Origin: Mycolicibacterium fluoranthenivorans | Lineage (GTDB): Bacteria > Actinomycetota > Actinomycetes > Mycobacteriales > Mycobacteriaceae | NCBI RefSeq assembly: GCF_011758805.1 | Contig: NZ_JAANOW010000001.1 | Location: forward strand, 2,170,001 to 2,234,000 | Length of the DNA: 64,000 nt | Direction: 5' to 3' | Shown: positions 57,338 through 64,000 of the stretch, piece after piece | How positions within the stretch are numbered: the first letter of the stretch is position 1 | Layout of the letters: each line of letters opens with the position of its first letter | Position numbers and translations under genes: made by a program | The notes under the pieces: model-generated | Told to the model about the DNA's origin: nothing | The model's database searches: none | What the model saw: the letters and a program-made list of their open reading frames with translations, nothing else

Positions 57338-58844
57338 TACCCAGTGCGTCGGTCATGGTGAAGAACAGATCGGTCTGATCGGTCAGCGCCGCCACGTTGG
57401 CGGCGCGCGGACCGAAGGCCGCGATCCGCACCTGGGTACCGGTGTGGGTCTGGTCCTCGACACCGACATCGGCCGACGTGCCGTAGCTGACCACCATGTC
57501 CGCGTCATCGGCGGTGGTGAGCACCCTGGTCAGCCCGGGGTACATGATGTCGCGGACCCGCTCGATGGGCAGCTTGGCCTCCTCGGCGATACCGGCCAGA
57601 TCCTCTTGGGAGATCGGCTCGACGATCTGGCTGCTGTGCCCGTGATCGGCGGTGGCGATCACCAGGGTGTTGCCGTCTGCCTTGGCGAACTCAAGGGCCT
57701 TCTGGACAGCGGCGTCGAATGCGACCGTCTCGCCGATCTGGCCGCACGGGTCGGCCATGTGATCGCGCTTGTCGATCGAGGCGCTCTCCACCTGAAGGAA
57801 GAACCCCTTCTCCTGCGCTTTCTTGTTTGCCTTGAGCAGGTCGATGGTCTTCTGCGTCATGGCCGCCAGCTCCGGTACCGCCGCGCCGCGCTTGGCGTTC
57901 GGGGTGCACTTCCCGGCCGGCTGCAGGTAGCCCTGCCGCACGGCCTCGGGGCCCGTCCAGCTCACCGGCAGGTTGCCGTCGGCGAACAGGCCCAGCAGCG
58001 GGGTGTCCTGGTCGGCCTTGTTCACGGCGTCGAGTTCGGTTGCGGTGCGCACGATCTGGTAGCCGCGCTCTTTGGCCTGGACCTCCAGCGTCTTGTCCTT
58101 GTAGTCGCCGCCGGCGGCGGTCTGGGCGAACGTCTCGGCACCACCGCCCATGGTCACATCCGGCCTGGCCGCCAACAGCTGCTCGGTCACCGATCCCGGG
58201 CCGCCGTGCTCGATGGCCTCCTTGCTGCACTCCTTCGACGTCTCGACGGGGCCATAGCAGTCGCGCTCGCTGATATGTGAGAACAGAGCGGCCGGAGTGG
58301 CATCCTGGATCTCGGAGGTGGTGATATCTCCGGTGGCGAAGCCCTGCTCCCGGGCGAGCTCCAGGATCGTCTTGTGCGGGTTGCCCGCGATATCGATGCC
58401 GAGGGCGCCGTTGTAGGTCTTGGTGCCGGTGCTCCATCCGGTGGCACTAGCCGCGGAATCGGTGACGTAGTTCGGCTTCCCGTCCTTGCGTAGGGCGTAG
58501 GTGGTGTACTGCCCGGTCAGCGGCAGCGCATCCAGTCCGGAGAAGAAGCCCCCCGCGCCGCGGTCGTAGTTGCGGGCCAGCGTGATCTCGGAATCGCCCA
58601 TGCCGTCACCGATGAGCAGGATGACGTTCTTGGCGCCGGTCGCGTTGATGGCGTCGCGAATCGCGCCGCTCTGGTCGCCCTCGAACCGGCGGGCACCGCC
58701 GGTGCCGGCGAGGTCACCGGATGCCGCGCGCTGCACCGGTTTCCCGCTGCCGGGCACCTTGCCGTCGCCGCTGCAGGCTGCCAGCGGCAGCGCCAACGCC
58801 GCCGCAACGAGGGCCGCGGTCTTCAGATAGCCGTTGATGTTCAC
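57324..58844 (-). CDS. Alkaline phosphatase, lipoprotein, PhoA type
   Basis: 506 aa from GTG 58844, preceded by GGGGA at 5 bp; ATG 58856 and 58889 are longer options. Signal peptide with lipobox LAAC ([22 protein letters not shown]) indicates a lipid-anchored exported enzyme. Metal and nucleophile motifs: [42 protein letters not shown] (nucleophilic Ser), [18 protein letters not shown], and [13 protein letters not shown]. It hydrolyses phosphate monoesters outside the cell, releasing phosphate. No PhoB box could be assigned. An insertion relative to the M. tuberculosis order. Confidence 0.88.
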   Translation of the reverse strand: MNINGYLKTAALVAAALALPLAACSGDGKVPGSGKPVQRAASGDLAGTGGARRFEGDQSGAIRDAINATGAKNVILLIGDGMGDSEITLARNYDRGAGGFFSGLDALPLTGQYTTYALRKDGKPNYVTDSAASATGWSTGTKTYNGALGIDIAGNPHKTILELAREQGFATGDITTSEIQDATPAALFSHISERDCYGPVETSKECSKEAIEHGGPGSVTEQLLAARPDVTMGGGAETFAQTAAGGDYKDKTLEVQAKERGYQIVRTATELDAVNKADQDTPLLGLFADGNLPVSWTGPEAVRQGYLQPAGKCTPNAKRGAAVPELAAMTQKTIDLLKANKKAQEKGFFLQVESASIDKRDHMADPCGQIGETVAFDAAVQKALEFAKADGNTLVIATADHGHSSQIVEPISQEDLAGIAEEAKLPIERVRDIMYPGLTRVLTTADDADMVVSYGTSADVGVEDQTHTGTQVRIAAFGPRAANVAALTDQTDLFFTMTDALGISRG

Positions 58845-58929
58845 ACCGTTCCCCATTCCCGGAACCTGCTTGTCGACTGGCAGATTCAACGGGACCGTGA
58901 TGAACGCGAGTTGACGCGGACGCGAACGG

Positions 58930-60084
58930 TCAGCGTTTACCCCAGTCCCAGGCGGGCGCGGTCAGCAGGGTCTGTCCTTGCACACGGGTCTCACCCCACT
59001 CCTTGTACAGCGCCACTTCCGAATCCGCGGCCAACCGCTGCACCAGTGCCGCGGCATGGGTGATGACGACGACCTGTGTGCGGGTGGCGGCGGAGCGGAT
59101 CATCTCTGCCAGTGGCGCGACGAGATCGGGGTGCAGGGAGGTCTCGGGCTCGTTGAGCACCATCAGCGAAGGCGGGCGGGGGGACGTCAACGCCGCACCC
59201 CAGAGTAGGAATCGCAGTGTGCCATCGGATAATTCGGCCGCGCGCAGGGGGCGTAGCATGCCTTGCTGGTGCAGGTGCAGTTCGAAGAGCCCGTCGTGGA
59301 CGGCCACGGAGATGGTGGCCCCGTCGAAAGCGTCGGCCACCGCGCGGGCCAGATCGCCCTGGCCGACCTCGAGGATGGTCTGCACGGCGGCAGCCAGGTC
59401 GGCGCCGTCGTCGGAGAGTACCGGGGTGCGGGTGCCGATCTGTGGTCGGCGTGCGGGGGCGCCGGAGTCGACCCGGAAACCGTCGTAGAAGCGCCAGCCG
59501 CGCAGCCGATCGCGGACGGCCGCCAGCTCGGGATGTGTTCCGGGATGCGCGAATTCAGACAGCACGCTGTGGTACCCGGGCAGCCCGCGGGTCAGTGGAT
59601 CGAAGCCGCGGCCGGACTCCGCGCTGACCTCGGCGTATTCACCGGCGCGCTGGATCAGGACGGCACTGCGCCGGGCCACCGGCCCCGCGAACACCACTTC
59701 GCGTTTGATCTCCGGATCGCGGGCGAAGGCGGAGTTCGGCCCGGCGTATTGGGGCAGGCCGAGGTCGATCAGATAGCCGAAATCATCGGAGGCGAACCCG
59801 AGTTCCAGCGACACCGGGCGGGTGCGGGTGGTGCCGGTACTCTTGCCGGTGCGACGGGCGCCGGAGGTCTGCTCGGGGCCGGCCCACAGCACCGATTCCA
59901 GTCCGCCCTCGTGGGCCAGCGAGCCGATCACCGCGCCCCGACCGCAGTCGGCCAGCAGGCGCAACGCCCGATACACCGAGGATTTTCCGGTGCCGTTGGC
60001 GCCGGTGATGACGGTCAGATCGCCCAGCGGCACGGTGATGTCGCGTAACGAGCGGTAGCCGCGGATCGCGATGGTGCTCAGCAT
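58930..60084 (-). CDS. AAA/ABC-type ATPase of the RecF/DUF2813-like family
   Basis: 384 aa from ATG 60084. Walker A is [21 protein letters not shown] (near residue 30), the signature-like block is [18 protein letters not shown], and Walker B is [16 protein letters not shown] followed by [14 protein letters not shown]. The Asp before the Walker B Glu is Asn, while the catalytic Glu is kept. Such stand-alone ATPases act in DNA repair or phage defence, but the usual nuclease partner is not adjacent. Divergent from the GNAT gene, with a small hairpin between. Confidence 0.8.
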   Translation of the reverse strand: MLSTIAIRGYRSLRDITVPLGDLTVITGANGTGKSSVYRALRLLADCGRGAVIGSLAHEGGLESVLWAGPEQTSGARRTGKSTGTTRTRPVSLELGFASDDFGYLIDLGLPQYAGPNSAFARDPEIKREVVFAGPVARRSAVLIQRAGEYAEVSAESGRGFDPLTRGLPGYHSVLSEFAHPGTHPELAAVRDRLRGWRFYDGFRVDSGAPARRPQIGTRTPVLSDDGADLAAAVQTILEVGQGDLARAVADAFDGATISVAVHDGLFELHLHQQGMLRPLRAAELSDGTLRFLLWGAALTSPRPPSLMVLNEPETSLHPDLVAPLAEMIRSAATRTQVVVITHAAALVQRLAADSEVALYKEWGETRVQGQTLLTAPAWDWGKR

Positions 60085-60104
60085 GCCGCCCAGGTTATTG
60101 GCTG

Positions 60105-60121
60105 GCCCCGACACTCGGGGC
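60105..60121. terminator. Small hairpin between the ATPase and GNAT genes
   Basis: GCCCCGA-CAC-TCGGGGC has a 7-bp perfect stem. Because it lies between two divergent starts it is more likely an operator or structural element than a true terminator. Confidence 0.35.
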
Positions 60122-60126
60122 TACGT

Positions 60127-60138
60127 TATGTTCTGGCG
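60127..60138 (+). promoter_or_regulatory. -10 box for the leaderless GNAT transcript
   Basis: TATGTT (60127-60132, TANNNT) plus CTGGCG is followed directly by the GTG at 60139, again the six-base spacing of mycobacterial leaderless promoters. Confidence 0.5.
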
Positions 60139-60582
60139 GTGCCTGACTTCGATATCCGGCGGGCCGGTGTGGACGACCGCGGCACGCTGTTTCAGCTCAT
60201 CGCCGATTTCTATGTAATCGACGGCCACCACTTCGACGCCGAGCGGGTCGCTGCGGGCCTTGAGCCGCTGCTGCAAGACGACAGGCGGGGACAGGTCTGG
60301 CTGGGTATGCGCGCGGGCGCCGCGGTGGGTTACACGGTGACGACCTGGGGTTGGTCGCTGGAATCCGGGGGCCTGGAGTGTCTGGTCGACGAGCTGTATG
60401 TCAGCGAACGCGGGGGTGGCCTGGGCAGTGCGCTGTTGCGCCACGCGATGTCTGCGGCACGAGAGGCCGGCGCGGCATCGGTGTTCTTGGAGACCGAGGC
60501 GCGCAACTCGGCCGCTCGCCGGTTCTACCAGCGCCACGGGTTCGGTATCGAGGACTCGGTCTGGCTCAGCGCCGATCTGTGA
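60139..60582 (+). CDS. GNAT-family N-acetyltransferase
   Basis: 147 aa, GTG start. GNAT fold: FDIRRAGVDDRGTLFQLIADFY, central VGYTVTTWGWSLESGGLECLVDELYV, acetyl-CoA loop SERGGGLGSALLRHAMSAARE (R/QxxGxG/A variant) and the C-terminal NSAARRFYQRHGF. The substrate may be a small amine or antibiotic; the layout resembles diamine acetyltransferases. Converges on dinP. Confidence 0.83.
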   Translation: MPDFDIRRAGVDDRGTLFQLIADFYVIDGHHFDAERVAAGLEPLLQDDRRGQVWLGMRAGAAVGYTVTTWGWSLESGGLECLVDELYVSERGGGLGSALLRHAMSAAREAGAASVFLETEARNSAARRFYQRHGFGIEDSVWLSADL

Positions 60583-60599
60583 CCGGTGCCGTCCGGTGC

Positions 60600-61637
60600 T
60601 CAATGCGTCTGCGGCATCTCCAATTCCAGCCGTACCCCGAGCAAGCGGATAGGGCGGTCCAGGTCGAACTCCCCGAGCAGTTCCAGCGCCGTCGCGGCGA
60701 TGGGGCCGGGGTCGGTGCCGGCCACGGCCAGTTTGCGAATCTTGGTGCGGGTGAAGAAGGTGTTGGTTCGCACCGTGACCGCGACCCGGGTGACGGTGCG
60801 GCCGGCCTCGACGACTTCGGTGAGGGTGCGCTGCGCCAGTTCGGTGACGGCGGCGTCCATCTCGGCGCGGTCGACGAGATCGTGGGGGAAGGTCACCACA
60901 TGACTGCGTGAGCGGGGCACCCACGGTTGGGTGCTGACGGTATCGTCGCCACCCCCTTTGGCCAGCAGCAGGATCCAGAGTCCGGTGCTGGGGCCGAAGG
61001 CGGCGACGAGGGTGGTCGCGTCCGTGGACGCCAGGTCTGCGACGGTGGTGATACCCAGGGTGGCAAGCTTTTTCGACGTCTTGGGCCCGACACCCCAGAG
61101 GGTGTCGACCGGGCGGTCGCCCATCACGGTCATCCAGTTGGCGTCGGTGAGCTGGTACACGCCGGCCGGCTTGCCGAAACCGGTGGCCACTTTGGCGCGT
61201 TGCTTGTTGTCGCTGATGCCGACCGAACAGGACAGCCCGGTCTCGGCGGCGATCACCGTACGGATCCGCTCGGCCAGGTCGAACGGATCGTCCACGGCGG
61301 CAGCGAGGTACGCCTCGTCCCAGCCCCACACCTCGAGGGGATGGCCGAGATCACGCAGCAGGCCCATCACCTGTTCGGAGGCCTCGTCGTAGGCGGCCGG
61401 ATCCGACGGCAGGAAGGTGGCGTCGGGGCATTTCCGGGCCGCGGTGCGCAAGGGCATGCCGGCGTGCACGCCGACCTCGCGGGCCTCATATGAGGCGCAG
61501 GTGACCACCTTGCGGGGTTCGGTCGGATCGCCCGAGCCGCCGACGATCACCGGCAGGCCGGCGAGTTCGGGGTGGCGTCGCAATTCGACCGAAGCCAGGA
61601 ACTGGTCCAGGTCGACGTGCAGAATCCAGGGTTTCAC
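60600..61637 (-). CDS. dinP: DNA polymerase IV, DinB2/DinP type
   Basis: 345 aa from GTG 61637; M. tuberculosis DinP (Rv3056) is 346 aa and very similar as I remember it. Y-family motifs: WILHVDLDQFLASVE (catalytic Asp), the steric-gate region, VVTCASYEAREVGVHAGMPL, VWGWDEAYLAAAVDD (catalytic Asp-Glu), LSCSVGISDNKQRAKVATG, WGVGPKTSKKLATLGI (HhH), and the little-finger domain ending RPIRLLGVRLELE. It copies past damage or incorporates ribonucleotides, with low fidelity. The start overlaps the TetR stop (GTGA), so it is co-translated with a repressor. Confidence 0.93.
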   Translation of the reverse strand: MKPWILHVDLDQFLASVELRRHPELAGLPVIVGGSGDPTEPRKVVTCASYEAREVGVHAGMPLRTAARKCPDATFLPSDPAAYDEASEQVMGLLRDLGHPLEVWGWDEAYLAAAVDDPFDLAERIRTVIAAETGLSCSVGISDNKQRAKVATGFGKPAGVYQLTDANWMTVMGDRPVDTLWGVGPKTSKKLATLGITTVADLASTDATTLVAAFGPSTGLWILLLAKGGGDDTVSTQPWVPRSRSHVVTFPHDLVDRAEMDAAVTELAQRTLTEVVEAGRTVTRVAVTVRTNTFFTRTKIRKLAVAGTDPGPIAATALELLGEFDLDRPIRLLGVRLELEMPQTH

Positions 61638-62242
61638 GTGCCACAGAGTTTGCGGGCCACGCACTCCCACGCCTCGCCGAGGCGGTCCAGGTCGTGGCCA
61701 CGGTCATGGATCTGGTGTTCGACGTAGTCGGCGTCCAGCAGCGCCAGGAGAGCGTCCGCTTGGGCATCGAGATCGCCTGTGGTTCCCGCGGATTCGAGCA
61801 GCATCCGAACATGCGTGTGGTGCAGGGTGGCGGGGGAGTTGAAGCGCATCTGCGGGTCGCGGTTGGCATCCGAGAGCAGCGCGTGGTGCGTGCGCACGAA
61901 CCGCAGCCGTTCCCGGCCGTAGGCGAGCAGGCGGGTCAAGGGTGGGGCCCCAGGGCCCAGTGGGGGCGGGCCGAACATGAAGGCTTGTTGTTCGGCCTTC
62001 TCGTCCTCGTCGAGCAGGACGATCATCAGGCCGGCCCGACTGCCGAAGCGCCGGAACAAGGTGCCCTTGCCGACCCCGGCCGCGGCGGCGACATCGTCCA
62101 TCGACATCCCGTCGGCACCGCGTTCTGCGATGAGCCGCCGGGCCGCGTCCAGCAGGAGGGCGCGATTGCGCGCGGCGTCACCCCGTTCTTGCGGGGCGGC
62201 GCCGGTCAACGGCAACGCGATGAGGGGGTCAGGGGCGCCCAT
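61634..62242 (-). CDS. TetR-family regulator co-transcribed with dinP (Rv3055-like)
   Basis: 202 aa. HTH: ARNRALLLDAARRLIAERGADGMSMDDVAAAAGVGKGTLFRRFGSRAGLM. The effector domain is acidic and His-rich (FVRTHHALLSDANRDPQMRFNSPATLHHTHVRML). Divergent from the FMN reductase at 62334 across a small inverted repeat, so it probably controls that gene and its own operon including dinP. This is the standard position next to Rv3054c. Confidence 0.9.
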   Translation of the reverse strand: MGAPDPLIALPLTGAAPQERGDAARNRALLLDAARRLIAERGADGMSMDDVAAAAGVGKGTLFRRFGSRAGLMIVLLDEDEKAEQQAFMFGPPPLGPGAPPLTRLLAYGRERLRFVRTHHALLSDANRDPQMRFNSPATLHHTHVRMLLESAGTTGDLDAQADALLALLDADYVEHQIHDRGHDLDRLGEAWECVARKLCGT

Positions 62243-62271
62243 ACCTGCACTTTAACTCAGTCGGAATTATT

Positions 62272-62285
62272 CGGACCACAGTCCG
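62272..62285. promoter_or_regulatory. Inverted repeat between TetR and the FMN reductase
   Basis: CGGAC-CACA-GTCCG has 5-bp perfect arms, 30 bp upstream of the TetR ATG and 48 bp upstream of the reductase ATG. A candidate operator for the TetR at 61634. Confidence 0.45.
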
Positions 62286-62333
62286 GTTAAGGTATGTGAC
62301 GATACGAACGACCGTACAGACTGGGGAGTGAAA

Positions 62334-62873
62334 ATGTCGGATACCAAGGTTCTGGTTCTGCTGGGCAGCCTGCGTGCCGCGTCGGTGAACCGCCAACTCG
62401 CCGAGTTGGCCGTGGAGTCCGCCCCGGAAGGGGTGGACGTGCGCCTCTACGAGGGACTCGGGGAGCTGCCGCACTACAACGAGGACATCGACAACGAGGA
62501 TGCTCCGGCCTCGGTGGTGGCCCTGCGTGAGGCCGCGGCCGGTGTCGATGCCGCGCTGGTGGTCACGCCCGAGTACAACGGCAGCATCCCGGGCGTGCTC
62601 AAGAATGCCATCGACTGGCTGTCCCGCCCGTTCGGCAATGGTGCGCTCAAGGACAAGCCGGTCGCGGTCATCGGCTCCTCGGCGGGCCAGTACGGCGGCG
62701 TGTGGGCGCACGACGAGACCCGCAAATCGTTCGGGATCGCGGGACCGCGGGTGATCGAGGAGAAGCTGGCGATCCCGGCGAAGGCATTCGACGGTAAGCA
62801 CCCGCGCGAGAACGCCGATGTCGTGGCGAGTGTGCGCGATGTGGTGGGCAAGCTGGCCGCTGAGGTCGGCTGA
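62334..62873 (+). CDS. NADPH-dependent FMN reductase (Rv3054c-like)
   Basis: 179 aa from ATG 62334 with GGGGAG 5 bp upstream. Flavodoxin-like fold: VLVLLGSLRAASVNRQLAELA (FMN phosphate loop), VVTPEYNGSIPGVLKNAIDWLSRP, VAVIGSSAGQYGG. It reduces FMN, quinones or azo compounds with NADPH, often as an antioxidant enzyme. Divergent from TetR; followed by a terminator hairpin. Confidence 0.9.
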   Translation: MSDTKVLVLLGSLRAASVNRQLAELAVESAPEGVDVRLYEGLGELPHYNEDIDNEDAPASVVALREAAAGVDAALVVTPEYNGSIPGVLKNAIDWLSRPFGNGALKDKPVAVIGSSAGQYGGVWAHDETRKSFGIAGPRVIEEKLAIPAKAFDGKHPRENADVVASVRDVVGKLAAEVG

Positions 62874-62894
62874 CCCAGTTCGCCATCCCGCCAC

Positions 62895-62936
62895 CGGCCC
62901 CTCGTCGAGGCAATAGACTGCCGTCTCGAGGGGCCG
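62895..62936 (+). terminator. Terminator-like hairpin after the FMN reductase
   Basis: CGGCCCCTCG (62895-62904) pairs with CGAGGGGCCG (62927-62936), and an inner GGCA / TGCC pair forms within the 22-base loop. It starts 21 bp after the stop codon. Confidence 0.7.
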
Positions 62937-62973
62937 TCGCATTCGGCTCGGCTCCCAAGCGTGGGATGTTGAC

Positions 62974-64000
62974 GTGCGACATTCACAGGACCGGCCGACC
63001 ACAATCCTGGCGTACACCTCTCCGGCGTTGGGCAATCTGTACCCGATTGTCGCGCTGCTGACGGAGCTGCGCCGGCGCGGCCACCGGATCGTGGTCCGCA
63101 CCCTGACCGCCGGCGTGCCGATCGGCACAGCCGCGGGTTTTGACACCGCGGCCGTCGATCCCGGAATCGAAGCGGTCGCGATGACCGACTGGACGGCGCG
63201 CACCGGGCTGGGAGCTATTCGGCGCGGATTCGAGGTCTTCGCCGAACGCGCGGCGCTCGAGGTGGGAGATGTGCGCCGCGCCATCGAGGCCGTGTCGCCG
63301 GATGCCGTCATCCTCGACACGAATTGTTGGGGCGCCCCGGTGGCCACCGAAGCCGCGGCGCTGCCCTGGGCGACGTTCTGGCCCTACCCGCCGTACCTGT
63401 CGTCGCGGACCAGTCCACCCTTCGGACCGGGGCTGGCGCCGAGATCGGGAGTGCTGGGCCGGTGGCGTGACGCTGCGGTGGGCGCGATGACCCGTCGGCT
63501 GCTTGAGCGGGAGATGCTGGAGCCGGTGAATCGGCTGCATCGGATGGTCGGCACCACACCTCTGACGTCCGGCGACGACTTCGTGCTGCGCGCACCGCTG
63601 GTGCTGGTGGGCACCGCCGAGCCGTTCGAGTACCCGCATCCCGACTGGGACGAGCGGGTCGTCCTGATCGGTCCGTGCGAGCATCGATCCGCGGGCCCAC
63701 CCACCGAGGTCTTTCCCGGGCCGACAGTCTTGGTGACCACATCCTCGGAACGCCAGGGCGACGACGCCCTGCCGGTGACGGCGCTCGCGGCGCTGGCCGA
63801 CGAACCGGTACGCGTCGTGGCGACCTTTCCCTGCGGAGTGCCCGCCGGTGTCGACGTTCCTGCCAACGCCACCGTCCGCCGTTTCGTCGACCACGGGGCC
63901 GTGCTCGACCACGCGGTGTGTGCCATCACCCACGGCGGTATGGGTGTCACCCAGAAGGCCCTCGCCCGCGGGGTTCCGGTGTGTGTGGTGCCCTATGGTC
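62974..64000 (+). CDS. Glycosyltransferase, UGT/MGT type (3' end cut by the window)
   Basis: At least 342 codons from GTG 62974, running off the right edge without a stop. The N-terminus TTILAYTSPALGNLYPIVALL is the acceptor-side signature of GT1 enzymes. The C-terminal end shows the nucleotide-sugar motif DHGAVLDHAVCAITHGGMGVTQKALARGVPVCVVPYG with the key His. Family 1 enzymes glycosylate macrolides, glycopeptidolipids, carotenoids or flavonoids. The ribosome site (GGGA, 8 bp) is weak. Substrate unknown. Confidence 0.8.
   Translation, partial: MRHSQDRPTTILAYTSPALGNLYPIVALLTELRRRGHRIVVRTLTAGVPIGTAAGFDTAAVDPGIEAVAMTDWTARTGLGAIRRGFEVFAERAALEVGDVRRAIEAVSPDAVILDTNCWGAPVATEAAALPWATFWPYPPYLSSRTSPPFGPGLAPRSGVLGRWRDAAVGAMTRRLLEREMLEPVNRLHRMVGTTPLTSGDDFVLRAPLVLVGTAEPFEYPHPDWDERVVLIGPCEHRSAGPPTEVFPGPTVLVTTSSERQGDDALPVTALAALADEPVRVVATFPCGVPAGVDVPANATVRRFVDHGAVLDHAVCAITHGGMGVTQKALARGVPVCVVPYG

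Noticed and set aside
1..64000. CRISPR arrays, tRNA/rRNA genes, insertion sequences, phage attachment sites
   Set aside because: No spaced direct repeats, no tRNA cloverleaf or rRNA-like sequence, and no transposase or integrase frames were recognised.

Overview
The window looks like chromosome of a fast-growing environmental mycobacterium (Mycolicibacterium type). It is GC-rich and carries a DUF222/HNH '13E12' protein, a mycofactocin-type SDR, luciferase-like (probably F420-linked) oxidoreductases, TANNNT -10 boxes abutting start codons (leaderless mRNAs), and a gene order that I recall from M. tuberculosis Rv3054c-Rv3063: cstA, ligB, cyp136, TetR, SDR, dinP, TetR and an FMN reductase. No tRNA, rRNA, CRISPR array or insertion sequence was seen, and no gap without a gene exceeds 300 bases.

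0-31.6 kb is a catabolic island: a TetR regulator (cut by the left edge), two crotonases, four SDRs, three amidohydrolases, two FadD-type acyl-CoA ligases, two acyl-CoA dehydrogenases, a thiolase-like enzyme with a vestigial 35-codon partner ORF, two aldehyde dehydrogenases, three P450s, a Rieske oxygenase, an acyl-CoA carboxyltransferase and two LLM oxidoreductases. Eight copies of one 17-bp inverted repeat, ideal form ACTGTAA-N3-TTACAGT, sit in front of its transcription units (250, 298, 2122, 14497, 17439, 22307, 28420 and 30356), including the TetR gene itself. This looks like a single TetR regulon that activates a hydrophobic, probably cyclic or isoprenoid, substrate and degrades it by beta-oxidation. 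The substrate cannot be read from the sequence. Nested within it is a separately controlled cassette (23.7-26.9 kb): a second TetR, its own palindrome, and a kinase-like/SnoaL/LLM operon.

31.6-37.8 kb is core-like: the YbdD-CstA transporter pair, an LCP cell-wall ligase, ATP-dependent DNA ligase LigB and a PPOX protein behind a DosR-like box. 37.8-45.2 kb is a nitrogen-scavenging module: an AmiC-like sensor beside a MarR regulator, an iron alcohol dehydrogenase, a LysR regulator, a tandem-domain nitrilase with two GlnR-type boxes upstream, and an NCS1 permease.

45.2-54.1 kb holds a sulfite-oxidase-like protein, an SDR, a lipoprotein metallopeptidase, two transporters, a nucleotidyltransferase overlapping a Fic protein, and a hypothetical gene behind a 13-codon leader peptide with a nested hairpin. 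54.1-64 kb returns to the Rv3054c-Rv3059 order (cyp136 to the FMN reductase), with an alkaline phosphatase, an AAA ATPase and a GNAT enzyme inserted, and ends in a truncated glycosyltransferase.

Operon logic is mostly tight translational coupling (ATGA, GTGA and TGATG overlaps). Function assignments come from motifs and remembered family sequences; no database search was possible.
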